From contig NZ_FNQZ01000012.1 in the NCBI RefSeq assembly GCF_900107545.1, positions 1 through 64,000 on the forward strand: a stretch of 64,000 bases of DNA. The letters are read 5' to 3'. The notes beneath the pieces were generated by a model. The model had not been told where the DNA came from. It ran no database searches and saw only the letters and a program-made list of their open reading frames with translations. Source of the DNA: Pseudobutyrivibrio sp. ACV-2 (GTDB lineage Bacteria; Bacillota; Clostridia; Lachnospirales; Lachnospiraceae). How positions within the stretch are numbered: position 1 is the first letter of the stretch; every line of letters begins with the position of its first letter. Of this stretch, positions 53,014-62,324 are shown piece after piece. The translations under genes and the position numbers were made by a program.

Positions 53014-56000
53014 ATGCATAGGAGAAGATTGGTTAGGTTTTTGTGCAAGGTACTAGGGGTATCATTGGTATTTTGCAACGTGGTAACAAACAATGCCACA
53101 GTGTTTGCCACATCTGTAGTATCTGAGGAAATCACAAATGAAGGGAATTCTGCCCTAATAGAAGAACTCAGAATCGATGAGTCTTCTGATGAGGAAGATA
53201 CAAGTGACAAAAAGGAGACAGCTGAAGAAGAGAAATCTGAAAAGAGTAAAGCTCCTGAAAGTAAAGCAGAGTCTGAGGAGGACGATGAAAAAGGGGATGA
53301 TTTGACCTCCGAAGATGAGAAAGAGATCAAAGACAAAAAAGAGCTTGAAGACGACGAGAAACTTCAAGACGAAGAAGCGCTCGAAGATGAGGAAGAACTC
53401 GAAGACGACGAGGAGCTTGATGAAGACGAAGAACTTGAGGATGACGAAGATCTCGATGATGAAAAGAATTCTATAGAGAAGTCAAAAAAGAAAAAAGTAA
53501 AGAAAGAAATAAAAAAGGAAGAAAACTATAAAAATAATATCGGTGAACTAACTTATGCTGGCGAGGGTACTTGGGAAGCCACAGAAGATGGTATGCTAAG
53601 CGATGCCATCGACAAGGGTGATTGCTTTGCATTCTCCAAGACCAAAGGAAGAAACTTTGTTTATTCAACAGAGGTTAAATTCCTGGAAAATAGAGGCGCT
53701 GCTGCTTTACTTTTCAGAAGTAATGGAACTGCCGATGATAAGGAAAGCTACGTTGTAAATATCGACGCATCAAATCATAAGTGCAAATTTTTCAGATGGC
53801 AGAGAAACGATGCACTTCAGCTGATTGACGAGAAATCAGTTCCAGCTACTGAGGACGAAACATATGAGCTTAAGGTAGTTGCTTATGATTCATGGATTCT
53901 TTACTATGTCAATGACCAGCTTGTTGCAAGCACTGGTGACTACTATTTACAGCCTGGTGATTTAGGACAGGACACATACATTGATGAAGGAGTATTTGGT
54001 CTTCTCAACTGGAACAGCAAAGTAATTTATCAAAACACATATTTCAAAGAATTAAATGATGATTTTTTACCTATCCTGGAAAATATCAAAATAACATCCG
54101 ACAATGGAACTGTTCAGAAGAAAGCAAGATTTGTTTCAACAGAGCCTATGATGTTGCAGTATGTTGATAATGATGCATCTGAAATAAATGTAGAGGTTGA
54201 AAAGGCTTGCGAAAATGCCACAATTGAAGTCAAAGATGAGAATGGAACAGTCTATGAAGATGGTAGACACATTCCTGTAAAACAAGGTATTAACTATCTT
54301 ACAGTGAAATCTACTGTTAAAGATGATGATTACGAGGCTTCTGTAGTATATAGAATTAATGTCCATAGACTTAAGCCAGCTATTGAATATTACAACGAAG
54401 TGTACAGAGATCAGTATCACTACTCGGTAAAGGAAGGCTGGGCAAACGATCCTAATGGACTTGTATATTACAATGGAAAATATCACCTTTTCTATCAGTT
54501 TTTCGATGACATCAAATGGGGACCAATGCATTGGGCTCATGCCACAAGTGAGGATTTAATCCACTGGACAGATGAACCAATCGCTTTCTATCCAGATGCT
54601 AATGGTGCCATGTTCTCAGGATGTATCGTAGCAGACACAAACAACAGCTCAGGCCTATTCGACTCTGAAAATGGCGGCTTAGTTGCTCTTATAACTGCCG
54701 ATGGAAATGGCCAAAGAATCAAGGTGGCTTACAGTGAAGATGAAGGAAAAACCTGGAAGAAGCTTGACAAAGTGGCTGCAGATTGGACAAATGATCCATT
54801 ACACTCTCGCGACTTCAGAGACCCTAAGGTGTTTAGATGGGAAAATAAATGGTTTATGGTTGTAGCTGGTGGTCCACTTAGAATATACTCTTCTGACAAT
54901 TTATTAAATTGGAAATGTGAGTCAACTTATCCTGATTTACACACAGAATGTCCAGATTTATACCCTGTTGAGGCTGAAGATGGAACACTCAAGTGGGTTT
55001 TATCCAGAGGCGGTCGTTTTTACAAAGTAGGTGATTTGGTAAATGTCGATGGCAACTGGACTTATGTACCGGATGCAGAGTACGTTGATAGAGATGGAAT
55101 TATGAATTTCGGTAGAGATTCATACGCTGCAATGACATATTATGTTCAGGATTTTGGTACTGCTGAAAACCCTGTTATTCCAGAAATTGTAGAGTTAAAC
55201 TGGATGAATACATGGGATGATTACTGCAATTCAGTAGCAGCAAAAACAGGTCAGGATTTCAATGGAACATTTAATTTAAATCTTGCACTTGGCTTAGAAA
55301 AGACTGGCGATACATATTCATTAACGCAGACACCTGTAGAACAATACAAGAGCCTTAGAGACAAATCAAGTGCCATACATTTAAAGGATAAAAAGGTTAC
55401 AGATGACAGTGACTTATTAAAAGATTTTAGTGGCGATACTTATGAAATTTGCGCTACCTTTAAACCAGAAGCAGGCACAAATAAGGTCGGCTTCAAATTG
55501 AGAAAAGGTGCAGATGAAGAAACTGTAGTTGCTTATGATTTAGCTAGTCAAAAGCTATATATTGACAGAAGCAAGTCAGGTATCATTATAAGCGGCAAAT
55601 TTGCAGAGGTTTGCTCACAGGATATGAGTCTTAACGAAGATGGTACTGTAGATTTACACATATATGTGGACAAAGCAAGCGTTGAAGTATTTTCTTCAGA
55701 TGATAAGGTATGCGGTGCCGCTCAGATTTTCCCTAACCCATTCAGCCTTGGGCTCGAAGTCTTTGTAGAAGGCGCTGCAGCAAAGGCAGATATAGATATT
55801 TATCCATTAGAGAGCATCTGGGGTGACAAGCAGTCTACAGATGAAGCATATGCAATCAATTCAATGTTCCCTAAAAAGACAATGATGAATTGTGGCGAAG
55901 AAGCAAAGATTGATGTATATATTTTACCAGTTAGCGCTAATCAGGAAATAGAATGGAGCATCCAATCTGGCGAGGATTACATTGAGTTATCTCAGAACGG

Positions 56001-57300
56001 AAAGATTAAGGCATTAAAGAAGGGAAAGGCTATAGTAGTTGCCACAAGCAAGGCAAATCCTGAACTCACCAGAGAATTTAACATCGAAGTATACGAAAAC
56101 AATTTCAAAACTAACATGAAAGAATTCGTAAATCTTTCTGGAAATTGGTCAGTAGATGATGAAACACTTACTGTATCTAACGTTGCTCAGAATGATTACT
56201 ACATGACCAAAGACAAGATAAGCGGTGACTACACCTTAAAGACTAAAATCGCCTTTAAAAAGGGATTGATTAACATTTTCTTAGTTGGTCAGAACATGAA
56301 TCCACTAGATGGTGAAGGTGCTTATTCTATCCAGTTCGCTCCTGACAATTTAGACATAAGATTGTTCAGATTTGGTCGCGATGACATGTATCGAGGCAGA
56401 ATGAGTAAAGCTATTGGTGATGGAAAATATCACGACATTGAAATCGTAAAGAAAGACACAACCGTATCTGTTCTGGTGGATAATGAAAACAGCCTTGAGT
56501 ACACAATAGATGGAGCTACAGACATGGCTGAAGGCTACGTAGGTTTAGGACTTTGGGATGGAGAGCTTAATGTACAGACTTTCTATGTAGATTATGAAGG
56601 CGCTGAAAACCCATCTTCTGAGGAACCTGCACCACAAAAGCCTGATGTAGAAGAGCCAGCAGAAAAACCATCAGAGCAGCCATCTACAGAAAATCAGAAA
56701 AAGGAAGTTCCTACACCAAATCAAACAGATGATAAGCAACAGACTGAGCCTGTAAAGGAGGATTCGCCAAAGGCACAACCTACTAAGACAGAGCCAGCTA
56801 AAAATGAAACACAATCAGGAACTACTGCAAGTACTGGCACTTCTAGTAGTACATCATCAAGCACGCAGTCAGTGCCATCACAGACTACAGCTGTTTCAAG
56901 TGCTAATGAAAGTGTAGCACAGGTTACTATACCTGATTCCCAGACACCACAGGCATTGCCAGGATTAACCACAGCAAGCAAATCAGTTACAAAAGCTTCT
57001 ACTAAACAGAGCAAGCCTGCTAGCACTATTGAAAAAACAGAAGAAACAGCGGTAGAAAATGTAGAAACAAATGCTGAACCTGCTGAAGAATCAGTATCAG
57101 AAGAAATAAAAGATACCGACGTTCCAAAAGCTGGTGTAAACACAGACAAACAGTCTGCAGATGAGTCTCCTGTTGTAGAATCATCTGTTGCAACCGCTAC
57201 AAATGAAAATTCACCACTTAAAGCAGTATTAGCTGTAATTGGTGTTGCAGTTATCGGCGGTGTAGCAGCATTATCACTTAGAAAGAGAAATAGAAGATAA
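53014..57300 (+). CDS. Giant cell-surface fructanase (GH32, levanase/inulinase type)
   Basis: A 1428-residue exported protein starting at 53014 behind AAAAGGAGAG. Signal peptide 1-33 (RRRLVRF, hydrophobic run, TVFA); an acidic low-complexity region about 45-165 (repeats like LEDDEE); a lysine patch; a CBM66-like sandwich about 170-355; a cadherin-like domain about 360-455; GH32 about 460-960 with WANDPNGL (nucleophile), RDFRDPKVF and HTECPDLYPVE; a Big_2-like domain about 985-1055; a second CBM66-like sandwich about 1065-1205; a P/T/S-rich linker; a C-terminal helix (KAVLAVIGVAVIGGVAALSL) and RKRNRR tail. It should cut fructans outside and feed sucrose/fructose uptake. No LPxTG adjoins the helix, so anchoring is by the helix or an unusual sortase signal. 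Confidence 0.93.
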   Translation: MHRRRLVRFLCKVLGVSLVFCNVVTNNATVFATSVVSEEITNEGNSALIEELRIDESSDEEDTSDKKETAEEEKSEKSKAPESKAESEEDDEKGDDLTSEDEKEIKDKKELEDDEKLQDEEALEDEEELEDDEELDEDEELEDDEDLDDEKNSIEKSKKKKVKKEIKKEENYKNNIGELTYAGEGTWEATEDGMLSDAIDKGDCFAFSKTKGRNFVYSTEVKFLENRGAAALLFRSNGTADDKESYVVNIDASNHKCKFFRWQRNDALQLIDEKSVPATEDETYELKVVAYDSWILYYVNDQLVASTGDYYLQPGDLGQDTYIDEGVFGLLNWNSKVIYQNTYFKELNDDFLPILENIKITSDNGTVQKKARFVSTEPMMLQYVDNDASEINVEVEKACENATIEVKDENGTVYEDGRHIPVKQGINYLTVKSTVKDDDYEASVVYRINVHRLKPAIEYYNEVYRDQYHYSVKEGWANDPNGLVYYNGKYHLFYQFFDDIKWGPMHWAHATSEDLIHWTDEPIAFYPDANGAMFSGCIVADTNNSSGLFDSENGGLVALITADGNGQRIKVAYSEDEGKTWKKLDKVAADWTNDPLHSRDFRDPKVFRWENKWFMVVAGGPLRIYSSDNLLNWKCESTYPDLHTECPDLYPVEAEDGTLKWVLSRGGRFYKVGDLVNVDGNWTYVPDAEYVDRDGIMNFGRDSYAAMTYYVQDFGTAENPVIPEIVELNWMNTWDDYCNSVAAKTGQDFNGTFNLNLALGLEKTGDTYSLTQTPVEQYKSLRDKSSAIHLKDKKVTDDSDLLKDFSGDTYEICATFKPEAGTNKVGFKLRKGADEETVVAYDLASQKLYIDRSKSGIIISGKFAEVCSQDMSLNEDGTVDLHIYVDKASVEVFSSDDKVCGAAQIFPNPFSLGLEVFVEGAAAKADIDIYPLESIWGDKQSTDEAYAINSMFPKKTMMNCGEEAKIDVYILPVSANQEIEWSIQSGEDYIELSQNGKIKALKKGKAIVVATSKANPELTREFNIEVYENNFKTNMKEFVNLSGNWSVDDETLTVSNVAQNDYYMTKDKISGDYTLKTKIAFKKGLINIFLVGQNMNPLDGEGAYSIQFAPDNLDIRLFRFGRDDMYRGRMSKAIGDGKYHDIEIVKKDTTVSVLVDNENSLEYTIDGATDMAEGYVGLGLWDGELNVQTFYVDYEGAENPSSEEPAPQKPDVEEPAEKPSEQPSTENQKKEVPTPNQTDDKQQTEPVKEDSPKAQPTKTEPAKNETQSGTTASTGTSSSTSSSTQSVPSQTTAVSSANESVAQVTIPDSQTPQALPGLTTASKSVTKASTKQSKPASTIEKTEETAVENVETNAEPAEESVSEEIKDTDVPKAGVNTDKQSADESPVVESSVATATNENSPLKAVLAVIGVAVIGGVAALSLRKRNRR

Positions 57301-57331
57301 TATAAAAAATAATATTGCTAAGAATAAAAAT

Positions 57332-57365
57332 AGGAGTGAAATCGGTGGATTTCACTCCTGTTTTT
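57332..57365. terminator. Bidirectional terminator, fructanase / phosphatase
   Basis: AGGAGTGAAATC pairs with GATTTCACTCCT over a 4-nt loop, with T-run to the right and A-rich left flank. Confidence 0.92.
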
Positions 57366-58146
57366 AATGCCTCTGTTCCATATTCTCATATGTCTCACAG
57401 AAACGTGCAGAAAACGAAGGTTCTTCATTTCCTATAGAAAGATGGCTGATGTCGCCAAGTCTTAGGGTTCTAAATATTGCAATCCCTTTCTGGCGTTCTT
57501 CTGTAGCTATTTCTGTGATAGATGTAGGTGCTAATGCTGTAAATTGAAGCGGAACAAACGGTGATACATTCCATAGATGGGACAGTAGTACACTGGTAAT
57601 TCCGTAATGGCAGAAGAATGCAATGGTCTTTTCATTATTCGTATTTACGGTATATGTTAGACCATTTTTCTCATAGCCGTTTTCTTTAAGCAGGTTATCA
57701 AATTCTGCTATGACATTGTCATATGTTGATAACACGTCACTTCCTGTAAATAATTGTGAATTTCTCCATTCTTTGGCATCAAACAATTCAGGATGATTTC
57801 CAAAATAGGATGGGAGCATATCCCACATTATTCTAGGTTGATATAGGCCAGTGGTCTCATCTTTAACTAATTCCGTTTCATAGGCTTTTCGTACATCTTC
57901 GGATATATTCGCATTTACGATACCAGGAAATTCCTTCAGCCAATCCACAGTTGTAGCAGAAATGCCTAGAGTTTTAAGCACATAGTCTGCTGTAGCCTGA
58001 GCTCGACCAAGTGGGGAAACATAGACTTTATCTATTTTGAAATCCTTCATATATTCGGCTAGAAGCTGGGCTTCTCTATGGCCTTTTTCTGTTAGAGTGT
58101 CATTTTCGTAGTCTGGGTCACCATGTCTGATAAATAATAATTTCAT
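57364..58146 (-). CDS. Histidine phosphatase family protein (phosphoglycerate-mutase-like)
   Basis: A 260-residue protein. The phospho-His motif is FIRHGDPDYEND (residues 5-16), with the partner Arg in VSPLGRAQATADYVLK near 70 and the second His in FFCHYGITSVLLS near 185. The insert between them (WLKEFPGIVNANIS... DMLPSYFGNHPELF) is longer than in plain phosphatases. It may act on a phosphosugar or other small phosphoester; 3-phosphoglycerate mutase is unlikely with this insert. AAAGG about nine bases upstream supports the start. It is a single-gene unit. Confidence 0.87.
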   Translation of the reverse strand: MKLLFIRHGDPDYENDTLTEKGHREAQLLAEYMKDFKIDKVYVSPLGRAQATADYVLKTLGISATTVDWLKEFPGIVNANISEDVRKAYETELVKDETTGLYQPRIMWDMLPSYFGNHPELFDAKEWRNSQLFTGSDVLSTYDNVIAEFDNLLKENGYEKNGLTYTVNTNNEKTIAFFCHYGITSVLLSHLWNVSPFVPLQFTALAPTSITEIATEERQKGIAIFRTLRLGDISHLSIGNEEPSFSARFCETYENMEQRH

Positions 58147-58234
58147 ATGAAATACCTTTCAAAAATAAATACGGTTTAAATATTACATTCTAAATCACAT
58201 TAAGACAAAGCACTAAAAAAAGCAAGCAAGAAAA

Positions 58235-58256
58235 AGGGAATGCTGTCGCATTCCCT
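58235..58256 (-). terminator. Terminator of the nifJ - DJ-1 operon
   Basis: AGGGAATGC pairs with GCATTCCCT over 4 nt; on the minus strand TTTTTCTTGC follows. Confidence 0.88.
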
Positions 58257-58277
58257 AAAATAAAGTGTGGATAGGAT

Positions 58278-58838
58278 TTAGAATATTAATCTTATAAATT
58301 GTTGCATCAAAGCATAGATGCCTGGCCATGCGGGAGAGGTTACTAGCATTCCATCGGTAATAGCTTCGTCATCAGGAAGATTTACATAAGTGCCTCCCGC
58401 CATGGTTACCTCAGGTTCAACTGCTGGATAGCAGGTGAGCTTTTTACCTCTCACTAAATCAGCCGCTGTAAGTATTTGAATTCCGTGACAGATAGCTGCC
58501 ACAGGTTTGCCTGTGTTATGAAAAAATTTAACCAGGTTTATAACTCGTGGATCGAGCCGCAGGTATTCTGGTGCCCTGCCGCCTGTGATATATAATCCGT
58601 CATATTCCGACAGCGCAATCTTGTCAAAATCCTTGTTTATTAGAAATTGATGACCTTCAGATTCCTTGTAGGTTGCATCTCCCAGGAAATCATGAATAGC
58701 AGTTTTTATTTTATCACCAGATTTCCTGTCAGGTGCAATACAATCCACATTAAAACAGGCAAATTTCAATATTTGGTAAGGCACCATCACTTCATAATCT
58801 TCTGCATAATCCCCTAAAAGCATCAAAATTTTCTTCAT
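58278..58838 (-). CDS. DJ-1/PfpI family protein
   Basis: A 186-residue cytoplasmic protein with the flavodoxin-like fold of the family. The nucleophile elbow is AAICHGIQIL (Cys117), the conserved Glu is in LGDYAEDYEVMVPYQIL, and YDGLYITGGRAPEYLRLDPRV is the typical second loop. Some members are glyoxalases or deglycases, others peptidases; this group of about 185 residues is most like the general stress type (YraA/YhbO). Its ribosome site overlaps the end of the nifJ gene 13 bases upstream, so the two are co-transcribed. Confidence 0.9.
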   Translation of the reverse strand: MKKILMLLGDYAEDYEVMVPYQILKFACFNVDCIAPDRKSGDKIKTAIHDFLGDATYKESEGHQFLINKDFDKIALSEYDGLYITGGRAPEYLRLDPRVINLVKFFHNTGKPVAAICHGIQILTAADLVRGKKLTCYPAVEPEVTMAGGTYVNLPDDEAITDGMLVTSPAWPGIYALMQQFIRLIF

Positions 58839-58851
58839 AAATTATTTCCTT

Positions 58852-61800
58852 TCATGAAAATCTGGATTCGTTACCTGTAAATACGGAGTAGTCCTTTGTA
58901 GGCTCTGTTGAATCGGCCTGGTAAGGATCAAGCCCTTTTTGTGATAGCCGTGGGTCATATCTGAACAGCTTCCAATGTCCACACTCTACTGCCAACGCTT
59001 GTTCACTCTGTGAATGGGACATAGAACCTCTTATGCCATGGGCTATACAAGGGCTATATGCAATAATTATTGAAGGTCCAGGGTAGCTTTCCGCTTCAAC
59101 CATTGCTTTAATGCACTGGTTCATATCAGCTCCCATGGCCACAGATGCCACATATACATCCTTATGAGCCATGAACCTGGATGCCAAATCAATTTTAGAT
59201 GTTTTCTTACCGGTAGAAGCAAATTTCACTTTAGCCCCCTTCGGTGTAGCACCAGACAGCTGACCTCCTGTATTGGAATATACTTCTGTATCAAATACTA
59301 AAACATTAATATTTACACCTTTCGAAAGTACATGCTCCAATCCCCCATAGCCGATATCATAGGCCCAACCGTCACCGCCAAAAATCCAATGGGATCTGTC
59401 ATCTATATAGCCTTTCTTAGACAGGATTTCTGTAGCTTTATACATTCCAAAACCAAACTCGGCTGCATCCTCAAACAAAGAGTTAGACCAAGCAGGCCCT
59501 TTTCCATAGTAATTTGAGCAATATGCAGAATTAGGTGCAGAGTTGCCCCAAATTGATGAACACCCAGTCGCATTTGCGATATACATTTTTTCGCCAAACA
59601 GTTGGGTTAATAATTTAGCATATGGCGTTTCACCACAGCCACTGCAGGCCCCGGAAAACTCAAGTAATGGCTGGTTAAACTGACTTCCTTTGACAGATGT
59701 TTTGCGGAAATATTTTGAAATATCTGGTTTAGGAGGTAAGGAAGTACAGTATTCAAAATCTTTTTGGTTTTCCATGGCCTGTGCTAGTGGCTTCATGGTC
59801 AGTGCCTGACCCCGTTTTGGACATACACTCAGGCAGCTTGCACAGCCAGTACAGTCCATCACGGATATATTTATCGAAAAACTGTATTTATCAGCTCCTT
59901 TTAAAGGCACGATTTTCAATCCCGTTGGTCCATTAGCGATTTCATCATCAGAAAGTGCAAATGGTCGTATCGCCCCATGAGGACATACAAATGAACAATG
60001 ATTACATTGAATACATTCATCAGGCTTCCAGGAAGGTACAAATCTTGCATTTTTTGTTTTTTCAAAAGCTGTAGTACCTCGCGGAATTGCTCCATTTGCT
60101 ACAGATAAAAAGCTTGAGACAGGAAGAGAGTCGCCTTTGTGAGAGTTGACTGGAGCTTGTATTTCTGTAACGTATTTACGAAGTACATCATTTTGACAGG
60201 TCAAAAAAACATGACTACCATCAAGGTCATCATCCGTTGAAATATCATCTATCCACCTGCTAGTGATATCCATCTGTCGCACATTTTTAAGTGCCATCCC
60301 AATAGCTTTCTCAATCGCTGTAGGTCTACACTGATTCGCATATGCGGATTGAAATAATCCAGGCAAATATTTTTCTATCTCTTCGTCAGTAAAAAGTTGT
60401 GAAATATGTAAAAACGCAGAAATTAACGCTATATTTGTCCTATTTGAAAGGTCAGCTCTTCTACTAATCAAATTCGCATCAATCGCAAATACTTTTACAC
60501 CCTTTTCTACTATGTATGTTTTTATATATCTAGGCAACTTTTGTGCCATTTCTTCATCACTAAACGAACAATTAACTAAAAGAGTGCCTCCTGCCAATAA
60601 ATCAGACACAACATCATATTTCATTAAATCATCATAGTGTGAGCAACATACAAAATGAGTTTTTCCTACCAAATATGGAGCATGAACAGTTGAAGTGCCA
60701 TATCGTAAATGCGATATAGTAAGTCCTCCGGTTTTTCTAGAGTCATACTCTGAGTAAAGCTGAGGATAATAGGCCAATTCATTACCTATCAATTTAACAG
60801 CAATTTTGCATGCACTCACCAGCCCATCACCGCCACGTCCCCAAAACTTGCAACAGGTATATAGGCTACTATCCACGCGACAATCCTCATAAGCATCTAA
60901 CGATAAATAAGTAACATCATCTTCAATTCCAATTGTAAATTCAGCCTTTGTTTTGTTAAAAAATACAGACATCAGCTGAGCTGGAGTAGTATCCTTTGAA
61001 GCTAGTCCATAGCGTCCATGGAACACACTAATTCCTGCAAACTTGGAATTATTAATAGCGGACAACACGTCAAGATAAAGTGGTTCACCGATAGAGCCTG
61101 CTTCCTTGGCACGGTCCAAAACACTTATTTTGGAAATAGTCTCAGGCAGACAATTTATAAAGTCATCCGTAGAAAATGGTCTATATAATCTGACCTTGCA
61201 TACGCCTTCTTTATGACCATTATTATTTAAATAATCCACAACTTCAGTAAGCGTTTCGCATACAGAGCCCATGGCAACTACTACATGAGTAGCATCCTTA
61301 GCCCCATAATAGTTGAATGGTGCGTAGTCCGTACCTATTTTAGAATTCACCAGTTCCATCTTAGCTTTCACAGTTTCTGCCATAAGCATATATGAAAGAT
61401 TACTTGCTTCTCTAGTCTGAAAATATATATCCGGGTTTTGCGCGGAGCCTGTCAATATAGGATTATTTGGATTTAAACCATGGCTTCTAACCACTTCCAA
61501 ATCATTTTCATCCAAAAAATCCTTTAAATCCGACTCTGACCAAACATCTATTTTTTGCACCTCGTGCGAAGTGCGAAATCCATCAAAGAAAAATATCACA
61601 GGAAATCTTCCAGAAATAGCGGCAGAATGGGCAACGGGAGCCAAATCCATCACCATTTGCACACTCTCAGCGCAAATAATAGTGCATCCCGTCTGTCGCA
61701 TAGCATAAATATCAGAATGATCGCCAAATATGGAAAGTGCATGGGTGGCTACAGTTCTCGAAGCCACATAGAAAACTCCCGGTAGACGTTCCGCTGCTAT

Positions 61801-62094
61801 CTTATACAGATTTGGGAGCATTAAAAGAAGACCCTGTGATGCTGTGAAAGTAGTGGCAAGAGCACCACAGGCTAAAGCCCCATGTATAGCGCCAGCCACA
61901 CCGGCCTCCGACTGCATCTGTACAACCTCAACTGGTTCATCAAAAAGATTTAATCTGTTTGATGAAGCCCATTTTTCTACATTCTCAGCCATAGAAGTAG
62001 AAGGCGTAATAGGATATATAAATGCAGCTTCCGTAAATTTATAAGCCACTAAAGCAGCAGCTTCATTTCCATCCAGAGTCCTCTTTTCTCGCAT
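58852..62094 (-). CDS. nifJ: Pyruvate:ferredoxin (flavodoxin) oxidoreductase, single-chain
   Basis: A 1080-residue cytoplasmic enzyme: domains I-II at the start (NEAAALVAYKFTEAAFIYPITPSTSMAE), the gamma part about 410-600 (FWGRGGDGLVSACKIAVKL), two 4Fe-4S clusters near 675-740 (CIQCNHCSFVCPHGA, CTGCASCLSVCPKRG), and the TPP-binding part with CSGCGETPY, IFGGDGWAYDIGYGG and DTEVYSNTGGQ. It converts pyruvate and CoA to acetyl-CoA, CO2 and reduced ferredoxin. Typical enzymes have roughly 1170-1200 residues; this one stops at FTGNESRFS, where others continue with an EVRY-like motif and a helical tail. The frame ends in a real TGA next to the DJ-1 ribosome site, so the shortening is genuine, not an edge effect. 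Confidence 0.94.
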   Translation of the reverse strand: MREKRTLDGNEAAALVAYKFTEAAFIYPITPSTSMAENVEKWASSNRLNLFDEPVEVVQMQSEAGVAGAIHGALACGALATTFTASQGLLLMLPNLYKIAAERLPGVFYVASRTVATHALSIFGDHSDIYAMRQTGCTIICAESVQMVMDLAPVAHSAAISGRFPVIFFFDGFRTSHEVQKIDVWSESDLKDFLDENDLEVVRSHGLNPNNPILTGSAQNPDIYFQTREASNLSYMLMAETVKAKMELVNSKIGTDYAPFNYYGAKDATHVVVAMGSVCETLTEVVDYLNNNGHKEGVCKVRLYRPFSTDDFINCLPETISKISVLDRAKEAGSIGEPLYLDVLSAINNSKFAGISVFHGRYGLASKDTTPAQLMSVFFNKTKAEFTIGIEDDVTYLSLDAYEDCRVDSSLYTCCKFWGRGGDGLVSACKIAVKLIGNELAYYPQLYSEYDSRKTGGLTISHLRYGTSTVHAPYLVGKTHFVCCSHYDDLMKYDVVSDLLAGGTLLVNCSFSDEEMAQKLPRYIKTYIVEKGVKVFAIDANLISRRADLSNRTNIALISAFLHISQLFTDEEIEKYLPGLFQSAYANQCRPTAIEKAIGMALKNVRQMDITSRWIDDISTDDDLDGSHVFLTCQNDVLRKYVTEIQAPVNSHKGDSLPVSSFLSVANGAIPRGTTAFEKTKNARFVPSWKPDECIQCNHCSFVCPHGAIRPFALSDDEIANGPTGLKIVPLKGADKYSFSINISVMDCTGCASCLSVCPKRGQALTMKPLAQAMENQKDFEYCTSLPPKPDISKYFRKTSVKGSQFNQPLLEFSGACSGCGETPYAKLLTQLFGEKMYIANATGCSSIWGNSAPNSAYCSNYYGKGPAWSNSLFEDAAEFGFGMYKATEILSKKGYIDDRSHWIFGGDGWAYDIGYGGLEHVLSKGVNINVLVFDTEVYSNTGGQLSGATPKGAKVKFASTGKKTSKIDLASRFMAHKDVYVASVAMGADMNQCIKAMVEAESYPGPSIIIAYSPCIAHGIRGSMSHSQSEQALAVECGHWKLFRYDPRLSQKGLDPYQADSTEPTKDYSVFTGNESRFS

Positions 62095-62176
62095 GTTATT
62101 CCCCCTAATCTGCTTATAGGTATATTTAAAAATAAACGAAAATTACTACTTAAAAAAGATTTTTTCGAAACCAGAA

Positions 62177-62219
62177 TGGGTAAAAAACAAACTTGTGTCC
62201 AAAGTGTGAATTTTACCCA
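62177..62219. promoter_or_regulatory. Inverted repeat between nifJ and the glycyl radical enzyme
   Basis: TGGGTAAAA and TTTTACCCA, exact 9-base arms 25 bases apart, in the 230-base divergent region. A second small palindrome CCTC-TGTC-GAGG lies at 62235-62246. They may be regulator sites for the two pyruvate/diol genes. Confidence 0.45.
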
Positions 62220-62324
62220 AACATGTCTGAAAAACCTCTGTCGAGGAAAAACCTGAATTTGATAATCTATGGATACAAACCAAGGTATTTTTGGGGGAAC
62301 TATCTACAAAGGAGGGTAAATGAA

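Noticed and set aside
62095-62324. Riboswitch or Rex site before the glycyl radical enzyme
   Set aside because: No conserved riboswitch core and no TTGTGAA-N4-TTCACAA; only simple inverted repeats.
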